Origin: Erythrobacter sp.
Lineage (GTDB): Bacteria > Pseudomonadota > Alphaproteobacteria > Sphingomonadales > Sphingomonadaceae
Reading direction: 5' to 3'
Length of the DNA stretch: 64,000 nucleotides
Assembly (NCBI GenBank): GCA_023653115.1
Contig: JAMNXO010000003.1
Span: 121,412 to 185,411, forward strand
How positions within the stretch are numbered: position 1 is the stretch's first letter; every line of letters begins with the position of its first letter. A model generated the notes under the pieces. That model saw only the letters and a list, made by a program, of their open reading frames with translations. It did no database searches and had not been told where the DNA came from. The translations under genes and the position numbers were made by a program. Shown piece by piece: positions 33,694 through 39,900 of this stretch.

Positions 33694-34044
33694 TCAGGGC
33701 TGGACGGGGGCGGGAGCCGGGGCCGGTTGCAGCGCGGCTTGCGTGGCGGCTTCCTGGGCGGCGATCAGGCGATCGAGCTTGGCCGCAATATCCTCGAGCG
33801 TGGCTCCGCTTTCGGTGGTCGCCGCGAGCGAGGAGAACTGCGCCATCTGCGCCAGCATCGCCTGATTGTCGGTCGGTTCGAGCGGATCCTGCAATGTCAG
33901 CTGGGTCGTCAGCAGCCGCAGGAAATCGCCGCCGTCGAGCGAGGACAGCCCGCCGCCGGTGAGGCGCGAGGGGGTGTTCAGCCGGTCAAGCGTGGCCTGC
34001 GCGCCGGGCGTGATCGTGCCAGAGTTGATGGTCGTATCGGGCAT
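33694..34044 (-). CDS. flgD: Hook cap assembly protein FlgD, short form
   Basis: A 116-residue protein retaining only the conserved FlgD N-terminal part: LTGGGLSSLDGGDFLRLLTTQLTLQDPLEPTDNQAMLAQMAQFSSLAATTESGATL (FL.LL..QL..QDPL.P.d...ml.Q.aQFs.le). The C-terminal Fn3/tudor-like domains of standard FlgD (over 200 residues) are absent; instead there is a helix and an Ala/Pro tail. The frame closes with a normal stop and the next gene is in register, so this does not look like a frameshift. Confidence 0.88.
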   Translation of the reverse strand: MPDTTINSGTITPGAQATLDRLNTPSRLTGGGLSSLDGGDFLRLLTTQLTLQDPLEPTDNQAMLAQMAQFSSLAATTESGATLEDIAAKLDRLIAAQEAATQAALQPAPAPAPVQP

Positions 34045-34455
34045 TTACTGGCTCCTCAGGGTTTCGAGCATCAGCTGCTTGGCGGTCTGGAGCGCCTGCA
34101 CCAGGTTCTGGTACTGACGCGCGCTTTCCATGATCTCGACCATCTCGGCGGTCTCATCGACGGGGGCTTCGAACACATTGCCCTCGGCATCGGCGAGCGG
34201 GTGCGAGGGGTCGTAGCGTTTGGTCGGCGCGGTTTCGGCGCGCACCAGCCCGCTCGAGGTGACCCCGGCAAGGCCCGAGGCGCGATCAAGCTCGACCGCG
34301 AACACCGGGCGGATCGGGCGATAGGCGCCGTCCGCTGTGGTCGAGACCGATCCGGCATTGGCGAGGTTCGAGGTCGCCGCGTTCATCCGCACCATCTGCG
34401 CGCTCATCGCGCGGGTGGTCAGCGAGAACAGCGTCATGGGTTCGCGTTCGGGCAT
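34045..34455 (-). CDS. flgC: Proximal rod protein FlgC
   Basis: A 136-residue rod protein. It starts MPEREPMTLFSLTTRAMSAQMVRMNAATSNLANAGSVSTT and contains YDPSHPLADAEGNVFEAPVDETAEMVEIMESARQYQNLVQAL, close to the FlgC pattern (P..P.Ad..G.V..PNV....EM..M..A.R.YQ.N). The conserved Pro-Asn-Val is replaced by Pro-Val-Asp. It is 2 nt after flgB and directly abuts flgD. Confidence 0.9.
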   Translation of the reverse strand: MPEREPMTLFSLTTRAMSAQMVRMNAATSNLANAGSVSTTADGAYRPIRPVFAVELDRASGLAGVTSSGLVRAETAPTKRYDPSHPLADAEGNVFEAPVDETAEMVEIMESARQYQNLVQALQTAKQLMLETLRSQ

Positions 34456-34457
34456 CT

Positions 34458-34811
34458 TTATTCGCCCTTCAGCGCGCGGGTGATGGTGTTGACCTTGCCA
34501 GTCACGAAGCTGAGCGTTGCCGAATAGGCCACGGCATTTTCCGCAAAGGCGACCTGTTCGCGGTTCAGTTCGACCGTGTTGCCATCGAGCGAGGGCATGG
34601 TCGGCGTGCGCCACACCTGACCGGCCTGCGCGCCTGTGGTGATATCGCCGCGCTGCTTGGCCAGACGGGCATCCAGCGCGGCGTTGAAATCGATATCGCG
34701 CGCCTTGTAGCCGGGGGTCGCGGCATTGGCGATGTTGGAGGCGATCACGCCCATGCGTTCGGAACGCAAGGTCAGCGCCGCGCCGTGGATGCCGAAAAGT
34801 CTCTCGTTCAT
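34458..34811 (-). CDS. flgB: Proximal rod protein FlgB
   Basis: A 117-residue rod protein. It begins MNERLFGIHGAALTLRSERMGVIASNIANAATPGYKARDIDFNAAL, with the FlgB-type signature SNIANAxTPGYKARDIDF, and ends in AVAYSATLSFVTGKVNTITRALKGE. It is the first gene of the long flgBCDEFGHIJKL-motAB run and is preceded by a strong sigma-54 promoter. Confidence 0.94.
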   Translation of the reverse strand: MNERLFGIHGAALTLRSERMGVIASNIANAATPGYKARDIDFNAALDARLAKQRGDITTGAQAGQVWRTPTMPSLDGNTVELNREQVAFAENAVAYSATLSFVTGKVNTITRALKGE

Positions 34812-34876
34812 GCGGGTCTCCCCTTGGTGGAGCAGCGGGCCGCAAACCGGCGCGCCTGCCTGTGCGGCAAGGGTTC

Positions 34877-34892
34877 AGCACGAAGCGTGCCA
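34877..34892 (-). promoter_or_regulatory. Sigma-54 (-24/-12) promoter for the flgB operon
   Basis: The minus strand reads TGGCACGCTTCGTGCT: a perfect TGGCACG -24 element and GC at the exact -12 spacing. Start point predicted near 34866, about 55 nt before the flgB ATG. Confidence 0.82.
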
Positions 34893-34955
34893 GTTTGCGC
34901 AAAGCCCGCGCGCAAGGCGGGGTGCTGGCAGGTGCAGAGGGCGGAGGGGCGCGCG

Positions 34956-34975
34956 GGCGGCAAGCGCTTGCCGCC
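34956..34975. promoter_or_regulatory. Enhancer-type 20-bp perfect palindrome (probable activator site)
   Basis: GGCGGCAAGCGCTTGCCGCC is perfectly palindromic and its centre lies 87 nt upstream of the -12 GC of the flgB promoter (about -99 from the start point), the usual place for a sigma-54 enhancer. The core CGGCAA...TTGCCG resembles the Caulobacter ftr elements bound by FlbD, as I recall them. An identical 18-bp core recurs inside flgN. Confidence 0.65.
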
Positions 34976-34980
34976 GCCTC

Positions 34981-35015
34981 TGCCGCCCGGGCGGCAAAGC
35001 CCTGCCGAACAGGGC
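34981..35015. repeat. Two further palindromes in the flgB / stator-pair intergenic region
   Basis: TGCCGCCCGGGCGGCA (34981-34996) is a perfect 16-bp palindrome, and GCCCTG-CCGAA-CAGGGC (34999-35015) is a hairpin. They lie between the enhancer palindrome and the FliA-type promoter at 35021. Their role is unknown: protein-binding sites or a structural insulator between divergent units. Confidence 0.5.
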
Positions 35016-35020
35016 AGGCT

Positions 35021-35046
35021 TAAACCGCGCCGCCCGCGGCCGTTCT
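35021..35046 (+). promoter_or_regulatory. FliA (sigma-28) type promoter for the second stator-like pair
   Basis: TAAA (35021-35024, in GGCTTAAAC), 14-nt spacer, GCCGTTCT (35039-35046). Start point predicted near 35053; the downstream ATG at 35095 has a GAGGGG SD seven bases upstream. Confidence 0.72.
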
Positions 35047-35094
35047 GCCCTGCGATGGCCCATGAATGCGTCAGGGCCTGCGAGGGGATCATCA

Positions 35095-35769
35095 ATGCCG
35101 AACAATCTCAGCGCCCTGATCGATCCGGGTGCGTTTCTGATCGTGATGGCCGGCACCGTGCTGGCCTGCGTCGCGCGGTGCGGCTGGCACAATTTCGGCG
35201 CGGCGCTGCGCGAGGCGGGGGCCTTGCTCAGGCCCGACTTTGATGACGATGCCAACCGCAAGGCGCTGGCGCAAGCGATCACCGCGATCCAGCGCGATGG
35301 CGCGCACCGCGCCAATCCTGAGTTGCCGCCGGATCGCGCGCTGGGCCTGATGCTCGAAACCTATCTGCGTCACGGCTCGATCGAGGTGCTGCGCCGCACC
35401 CGCAGATCCGAGCGCGCGCTTGACGAAGCGCGGCGGGTTTCGGCCGCGCAGGTGTTTGTGTGGGCGGGCGAGCTTGCCCCGGTGTTCGGGCTGATCGGCA
35501 CGCTCTACGGCTTTACCCAGCTGACGCCCGATGCCGCGGCGACCGCCACGACCACCATCATGGCCGCGATTTCGACCGCGGTGCTCACCTCGCTCTATGG
35601 CGCGCTGCTGGCCCATCTGCTGTGTTTTCCGCTGGCGAGCGCGATCGAGCGGCACGGGCTGGCGCGCGAGACAAGCCGCGAGGCGCTGGCCGAATGGTTT
35701 GCCGACCAGATCGCCGCCCCCGCCATTCCCCCGCGCGATGGCCGCCCGCACCTGCGGGGCGTGGCATGA
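35095..35769 (+). CDS. MotA/TolQ/ExbB-family proton channel protein
   Basis: A 224-residue inner-membrane protein with three hydrophobic regions: GAFLIVMAGTVLACVARCG near the N-terminus, VWAGELAPVFGLIGTLYGFTQL, and the long TTIMAAISTAVLTSLYGALLAHLLCFPLA. The pair GLIGTLYGF...AAISTAVLTSLYGAL is the MotA/ExbB channel signature. It is smaller than MotA (287 aa at 25923) and has one cytoplasmic loop. Its stop overlaps the start of the next gene (ATGA), and both lie behind a FliA-type promoter, which points to a motility role as an accessory stator. Confidence 0.8.
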   Translation: MPNNLSALIDPGAFLIVMAGTVLACVARCGWHNFGAALREAGALLRPDFDDDANRKALAQAITAIQRDGAHRANPELPPDRALGLMLETYLRHGSIEVLRRTRRSERALDEARRVSAAQVFVWAGELAPVFGLIGTLYGFTQLTPDAAATATTTIMAAISTAVLTSLYGALLAHLLCFPLASAIERHGLARETSREALAEWFADQIAAPAIPPRDGRPHLRGVA

Positions 35770-36233
35770 ACAGTCCGAGTATGGCGCTCAAGGCCGGCGG
35801 CCAGGGATGGCAGCTGATCCTTGCCGATCTGGCGCTGATCCTGTTTCTGCTGACGCTCTCCGCCCTGCCCGCCGCCGAGGCCGAAAGCGGGCGCAAGCTG
35901 GCGGAACGCGGCGCGCGCGGCGAGGAGGCCCGGGCTGTCCCCGCCCGCACCGAAATCGCCGCCGCACAGGCGCTGTTCCGGCCGGTGGCGGACGGGCCGA
36001 GCCTTTCCGAATGGCTCGCCAGCCAGCCGCGCGATCCGCGCGTGACGTTGACGGTGTTCGCCCGCTATCGCCCGGGCGGCGAGGCGGAAGCATGGGAAGC
36101 GGCACGCGGGCTTGCGGCAAGCGCGGCGGGCAGCGGCGTGCCGGTGCGCACCATCATCGCCGCCGGGGCCGAGACCGATCTCTACGCGAGCCTCGCCTAT
36201 GACGAGCAACCTGTGCGGACGACGGCAGAATAG
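35766..36233 (+). CDS. Small MotB/ExbD-like partner of the MotA/ExbB-family protein
   Basis: A 155-residue protein. Near the N-terminus a single membrane segment, WQLILADLALILFLLTLSALP, carries an Asp (LADL) at the position where MotB has its ion-binding Asp. The short periplasmic part alternates predicted strand and helix (VTLTVFARYRPGGEAEAWEAARGLAASAAGSGVPVRTIIAAG), vaguely like a cut-down OmpA-type domain but without H-T-D or N..LS..RA motifs. Overlap with the preceding gene (ATGA) implies a co-translated two-protein channel. Function as a stator is inference. Confidence 0.6.
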   Translation: MNSPSMALKAGGQGWQLILADLALILFLLTLSALPAAEAESGRKLAERGARGEEARAVPARTEIAAAQALFRPVADGPSLSEWLASQPRDPRVTLTVFARYRPGGEAEAWEAARGLAASAAGSGVPVRTIIAAGAETDLYASLAYDEQPVRTTAE

Positions 36234-36237
36234 GGCC

Positions 36238-37326
36238 TTAGCCCACCATCACGCGATTGCGGCCCGCTTCCTTGGCGCGGTAGAGCGCCGCATCGGCGCG
36301 GCCCAGCGCGCTGCGGGTGTCGGCATCCTCGGTCACTTCGGCAACCCCGCCCGAGAAGGTCACCTTGCCGAACGGCTGGCCGGTGTCGCGGTTCATCAGC
36401 TGGCGGGCGGCCTGGACGCGGCGGATCGCATCGAGCTTGGCGCGCGCGGCCTCCTTGTCCATGCCGTAGAACAGCAGCACGAATTCCTCGCCCCCGTGAC
36501 GCGCAACGAAGCAGGCGTCACCGGCGTTTTCATTGAGCGTGGCGGCAACCGCGCACAGGATCCGGTCGCCGGCCTCGTGGCCGTGGCGATCATTGATCAG
36601 CTTGAAGCGGTCAACATCGCAGAAGGCGATCGCCAGCTGCTCGTTCTTGGCCCGCGCCTCGAGCGAGGCCGAGACCAGCCGGCGTTCAAAGGCGCGGCGG
36701 TTGGGCAGGCCGGTGAGGTGATCGACATCGGCCTCCATCCGCGCCTTGGCGAGGTTTTCGCGCAGGCGCTCGGTCTCGTCCTGACTGCGCGCCATCGCGC
36801 TTTCGACCTGCTCGATCCGCGCCAGCATCGCGCGCGACAGATCGATCACCCGCGCCAGTTCTCCCGCCGCATCGGGGGCGAGTTCGGCTTCGGCCAGCGC
36901 TTCGATCTGCGCGCCCAAGGCGCCGCGGTGATCGCTGGTCTCGCTCTGGGCCGAACGTGCGGTCTGGGCAAAACGCATGAGCGAATATTCGAGCTTGTCC
37001 ATCAGCGCCTCCAGCCCGGCGATGCGCAAATGGCCCTCGGGATCAAGCCGCGCCAGCGAATCGAGCCAGCGCTGGTCAATCGGCTCGCCGGCAATCTCGC
37101 GCGCGGTAAAGGCCTGCGCCAGTTCGGGGTGCGAGCCCGACAGCCCGCCGCAGATGGTGGCCAGATTGCTGGCGGTGACGGCCAGATCATGCCCCTCGAC
37201 GAATTCCGCGATCCGCACCAGCAGCGCGCGGCGCGCCTCTTCGGCCCGGCTGCCGGAGGGCGACGCCTCCGTGGTAGCTTCGGCAAAGCGGGCGGGGCGG
37301 GGGAGGAAGCGGGAGGCAAACGACAT
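36238..37326 (-). CDS. Diguanylate cyclase (GGDEF domain, GGEEF active site)
   Basis: A 362-residue soluble protein. The N-terminal two thirds are helical with no recognised sensor domain; a coiled segment (AMLARIEQVESAMARSQDETERLRENLAKARME) leads into a GGDEF domain starting DVDHLTGLPNRRAFERRL. The active site reads RHGGEEFVLLF, compatible with c-di-GMP synthesis. The inhibitory I-site RxxD five residues before it is absent (NAGD). Convergent with the stator-like pair (4 nt apart) and divergent from flgA. The flagellar setting suggests a role in controlling motility, which is inference. Confidence 0.88.
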   Translation of the reverse strand: MSFASRFLPRPARFAEATTEASPSGSRAEEARRALLVRIAEFVEGHDLAVTASNLATICGGLSGSHPELAQAFTAREIAGEPIDQRWLDSLARLDPEGHLRIAGLEALMDKLEYSLMRFAQTARSAQSETSDHRGALGAQIEALAEAELAPDAAGELARVIDLSRAMLARIEQVESAMARSQDETERLRENLAKARMEADVDHLTGLPNRRAFERRLVSASLEARAKNEQLAIAFCDVDRFKLINDRHGHEAGDRILCAVAATLNENAGDACFVARHGGEEFVLLFYGMDKEAARAKLDAIRRVQAARQLMNRDTGQPFGKVTFSGGVAEVTEDADTRSALGRADAALYRAKEAGRNRVMVG

Positions 37327-37358
37327 GGAGAGACCCTGGAAGGCTGGTGGTTATGTTT

Positions 37359-37376
37359 GTCGCAGGCTCTAGCCGC
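37359..37376. promoter_or_regulatory. Putative enhancer palindrome for the flgA promoter
   Basis: GTCGCAGGCTCTAGCCGC matches 13 of 18 positions of GCGGCAAGCGCTTGCCGC. Its centre is 88 nt upstream of the -12 GC of the flgA promoter, the same spacing as at flgB and the activator operon. Confidence 0.45.
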
Positions 37377-37441
37377 GCTCATGCTTAAATCGCGCCGGGC
37401 CTCTCCCCCGCAAAACTCCCTAGGCTGGTGCGGCGGGCGCT

Positions 37442-37457
37442 TGGCATGGCCTTTGCT
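37442..37457 (+). promoter_or_regulatory. Sigma-54 (-24/-12) promoter for flgA
   Basis: TGGCATGGCCTTTGCT matches TGGCACG-N4-TTGCA at all but two positions, with GG and GC exactly 10 nt apart. Start point predicted near 37468, 44 nt before the flgA ATG. Confidence 0.75.
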
Positions 37458-37511
37458 GGGTTGCCGCGTAACGGCGCGCGGGTTTGCGCGTCCCCGCAGG
37501 AGTTTTGTGTG

Positions 37512-38063
37512 ATGGAGCTTTCCAACCCCTGGCCCGAAGGCTGGCGGCTCGCCCCGCTGGCGCTAACGATGCTGCTGCCGCTGTGTGACAGCTCGGCCAG
37601 CGCCAATGCCAGCGCCATCGCTAACGGATTTACCGATCCGGCCGCGATCGATCACGCGGTGGTGGCATTTACCGGCGCCGATGTCGGCGCGCCCGGCGGC
37701 CCGCGCCTGCCAGCCGACCGGCGGCTGCGGCTGGCCGCCTGCGCCGCGCCGCTGGCGGTGGGCTGGTATGGCACTGCGCGCACATCGGTGCAGGTCGAAT
37801 GTCCCGGCCCGCACGGCTGGCGGATTTTCGTCGCGGTTGATGGCGCGGCAACCGCCGCAGGCCGGGCGGCCGCACCGGCGATCAAGCGCGGCGATGCGCT
37901 CACCATCATGGTGCGCGGGCGCGGCTTTTCGGTGCAGCAGACCGGCGAGGCGATGGAAAGCGGCGGCGTGGGCGACTGGATCTTCGTGCGCACCGCCCGC
38001 AAGGCCGAAGCCCTGCGCGCCCGGATCGAGCGCCCCGGCCTCGCGGTGATCCCGGCCGGCTGA
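37512..38063 (+). CDS. flgA: P-ring assembly chaperone FlgA
   Basis: A 183-residue periplasmic protein needed for FlgI polymerisation. The C-terminal SAF-like part is diagnostic: AIKRGDALTIMVRGRGFSVQQTGEAMESGGVGDWIFVRTARKAEALRARIERPGLAVI (krGD.V.i...G..v...G.Al..G..GD.I.Vrn......v.a.V...G.v.V). The N-terminus holds a hydrophobic signal segment (LAPLALTMLLPLCDSSASANA). The ATG at 37512 follows the predicted start point of a sigma-54 promoter and is chosen over upstream in-frame starts. Confidence 0.88.
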   Translation: MELSNPWPEGWRLAPLALTMLLPLCDSSASANASAIANGFTDPAAIDHAVVAFTGADVGAPGGPRLPADRRLRLAACAAPLAVGWYGTARTSVQVECPGPHGWRIFVAVDGAATAAGRAAAPAIKRGDALTIMVRGRGFSVQQTGEAMESGGVGDWIFVRTARKAEALRARIERPGLAVIPAG

Positions 38064-38083
38064 GAAATTCCTTACAGCCCCCT

Positions 38084-38109
38084 TAAAGCCACCCCCGTGC
38101 CGCCGTTCT
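38084..38109 (+). promoter_or_regulatory. FliA (sigma-28) type promoter for flgM-flgN
   Basis: TAAA (38084-38087), 14-nt spacer, GCCGTTCT (38102-38109). Start point predicted near 38116, 27 nt before flgM. A FliA promoter driving its own anti-sigma gene is the classical arrangement. Confidence 0.78.
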
Positions 38110-38142
38110 GCGTCTCAGAATACCCACCCAAGGATTGATGCC

Positions 38143-38442
38143 ATGCCCTCTGTCGAACTGAGCAAATTGCAAGGGATTGCCGCGGCCCGCGCGGTTGCCA
38201 CCAGCGAGCGCGCGCAGATCGAGACCCGCGCCGCCGCGCCGCGCGGTAGCGCTGCCCCCGCCCCGGGCGTCAGCGTCGAGATCGGCGAGGCCGCCAGCGC
38301 CGCCAGCGCGCCGGTCGATGCCGAGCGGGTGCAGCAAATCCGCGCCGCGCTGAAGGATGGTTCCTACCCGCTGGTGCCGACCAAGATCGTCGATGCCATG
38401 ATCGCCGCGCAGGTCAGCTTCGCGCTGCCGCCCAAGGAGTAA
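38143..38442 (+). CDS. flgM: Anti-sigma-28 factor FlgM
   Basis: A 99-residue protein whose C-terminus, VDAERVQQIRAALKDGSYPLVPTKIVDAMIAA, is the FlgM sigma-binding region (VD..RV..IR.A...G.Y.i...kIAdaml). FlgM holds FliA inactive until exported through the completed hook. The N-terminal half is Ala-rich and disordered, as usual. AAGGA lies upstream of the ATG. Followed by flgN after 4 nt. Confidence 0.93.
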   Translation: MPSVELSKLQGIAAARAVATSERAQIETRAAAPRGSAAPAPGVSVEIGEAASAASAPVDAERVQQIRAALKDGSYPLVPTKIVDAMIAAQVSFALPPKE

Positions 38443-38446
38443 GCTG

Positions 38447-38794
38447 ATGGCCGCCCTTACCATGAGCGAAGCGCCGCTGGCTGCCAGCCTGCGGCAGATG
38501 ATTGCCGTGCTGCAGGACGAGCGGCAAGCGCTTGCCGCGCTCGACGCCGACGGGCTGATCGGCTCGGCGCGCGACAAGGAAGCGCTGTGCGATGCGATTG
38601 CGGCGATCGGGCCGGACGCGCTCGACGGCGAGACCCGCGTGCTGGCTGAAACCGCGCGGCAATTAAACGAGGTCAACCGCCGCGTGCGCAATCTGCTCGC
38701 CGCCAATGTCGCAGCGCGGATCGAGGCACTGGGCGGGGGTCGGCGCGGTCTGGGCCATCTGCCGCGCGCCACCTATGCGCCGGCGCGAAGCTAG
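38447..38794 (+). CDS. flgN: FlgN-like flagellar export chaperone
   Basis: A 115-residue helical protein matching FlgN, the chaperone for FlgK and FlgL: LRQMIAVLQDERQALAALDADGLIGSARDKEALCDAIAA then AETARQLNEVNRRVRNLLAANVAARIEAL (the typical N.....N..L). Identification leans on its position after flgM, its size and this pattern. An 18-bp perfect palindrome identical to the flgB enhancer core lies in its coding sequence at 38521-38538. Confidence 0.8.
   Translation: MAALTMSEAPLAASLRQMIAVLQDERQALAALDADGLIGSARDKEALCDAIAAIGPDALDGETRVLAETARQLNEVNRRVRNLLAANVAARIEALGGGRRGLGHLPRATYAPARS
38521..38538. promoter_or_regulatory. Second perfect copy of the enhancer palindrome, inside flgN
   Basis: GCGGCAAGCGCTTGCCGC is identical to the 18-bp core at 34957-34974. 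It codes for R-Q-A-L-A-A in flgN, but its identity to the flgB element suggests a protein-binding site. The nearest sigma-54 promoter lies about 310 nt downstream. Confidence 0.55.
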
Positions 38795-38825
38795 GCATTC
38801 ATACCTAATCGCGCTGCGGCCACTC

Positions 38826-38841
38826 TGGCACGGCGTTTGCA
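38826..38841 (+). promoter_or_regulatory. Sigma-54 (-24/-12) promoter for transglycosylase-flhA-fliA operon
   Basis: TGGCACGGCGTTTGCA is a perfect consensus match. Start point predicted near 38852, 50 nt before the GTG at 38902. A weak enhancer-like sequence (9 of 18) is centred near 38749, and a perfect one is in flgN. Confidence 0.87.
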
Positions 38842-38901
38842 AACCTTCCGCCTGAAAGCGTCGCACACCCCCGCGGCGCTGCCCGAACAGGCGGAGTTTG
38901 C

Positions 38902-39900
38902 GTGAGCCCATCGTCATCGTCCTTCCTGCCCACCGGCTCGATCCGCGCCGGGTTCGAGGCGGCCGCGCGCGCACACGCCGCCGAACGCGCCGGCGCCGGC
39001 GGCGCGGCCCGCCAGATCGCGGCCCCGCGCGCCGACACGCCGGTTGAGGCCGCCATCGCCCGCGCCGCCGAGGCGACCACGGTCGATTTCGGCTACCTGC
39101 TGGCGCAGGCCGAGGTCGAATCCGCCATGAACCCCGATGCCCGCGCCGGCACCTCGAGCGCGACGGGGCTCTACCAGTTCATCGAAAGCACCTGGCTCGA
39201 TACGGTCAAGAAACACGGCGGCCGCTTCGGCATGGGCGTGCTGGCCGCGCAGATCGACATCACCGCCGCAGGCAACGCCTATGTCGCCGATCCCGCCCAG
39301 CGCGAGGCGATCCTTGCCTTGCGCTCCGATCCCGAGGTCGCCGCGCTGATGGCGGCGGGTCTGGCCGAAGATAACCGCGCGCATCTCGCCCCGATCCTCG
39401 GCCGCGAGCCCGATCATTCCGAGCTTTATCTTGCGCATTTCCTCGGTGCAGGCGGCGCAGGCCGGTTCCTGGCCGAAATGCAGGCAGACCCTTCGCAGAG
39501 CGCTGCTGCCCTGTTCGCGCGGCCAGCCGCCGCCAACCGCGCGATCTTCTACGCCCCCGATGGCAGCCCGCGCAGCCTTGCCGGGGTAATGGAGGTGCTT
39601 GAGAGCAAGCTCGAACGCGCGCTCGACCGTGCGGGGAACGGCCCGCCGGTGCGCTTTGCCCGCGCCGATTATGGCCCCGCTGTAACCCCGCGCGCGTCCT
39701 CACCTTATCTCATCGCCGATGAAGCCGTGTTCGGCCCCGGCCCCGCGCCTGCCTTCACCGCTGCGGCGGTTCCGGCCGCCTCGCCCCCGCCCCGCGTGCC
39801 GATGTCGCAGGTGCTGGGCGCGGCCTTCGGCAGCGAAGCCAGCGCCGCGCCCGCGCAGGTGCGCCGCGCCTATGACCAGCTGCGGGCGTTCGGCCTGTGA
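38902..39900 (+). CDS. Flagellar lytic transglycosylase (SltF-like)
   Basis: A 332-residue Slt-type peptidoglycan lytic enzyme that presumably opens the wall for the rod. Catalytic Glu73 lies in QAEVESAMNP, followed by the GLYQFIESTWL block (89-99) typical of this family. Residues 160-210 give LGREPDHSELYLAHFLGAGGAGRFLAEM, also characteristic. The N-terminus has no Sec signal peptide (MSPSSSSFLPTGSIRAGFE), so export through the flagellar machine or a misplaced start is possible. The GTG start is preceded by GGAG. It complements the muramidase-less FlgJ and overlaps flhA by 4 nt. Confidence 0.88.
   Translation: MSPSSSSFLPTGSIRAGFEAAARAHAAERAGAGGAARQIAAPRADTPVEAAIARAAEATTVDFGYLLAQAEVESAMNPDARAGTSSATGLYQFIESTWLDTVKKHGGRFGMGVLAAQIDITAAGNAYVADPAQREAILALRSDPEVAALMAAGLAEDNRAHLAPILGREPDHSELYLAHFLGAGGAGRFLAEMQADPSQSAAALFARPAAANRAIFYAPDGSPRSLAGVMEVLESKLERALDRAGNGPPVRFARADYGPAVTPRASSPYLIADEAVFGPGPAPAFTAAAVPAASPPPRVPMSQVLGAAFGSEASAAPAQVRRAYDQLRAFGL

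Noticed and set aside
37386..37403. GCTTAAAT between the diguanylate cyclase and flgA as another FliA promoter
   Set aside because: No GCCG-type -10 element at the required 14-nt spacing.
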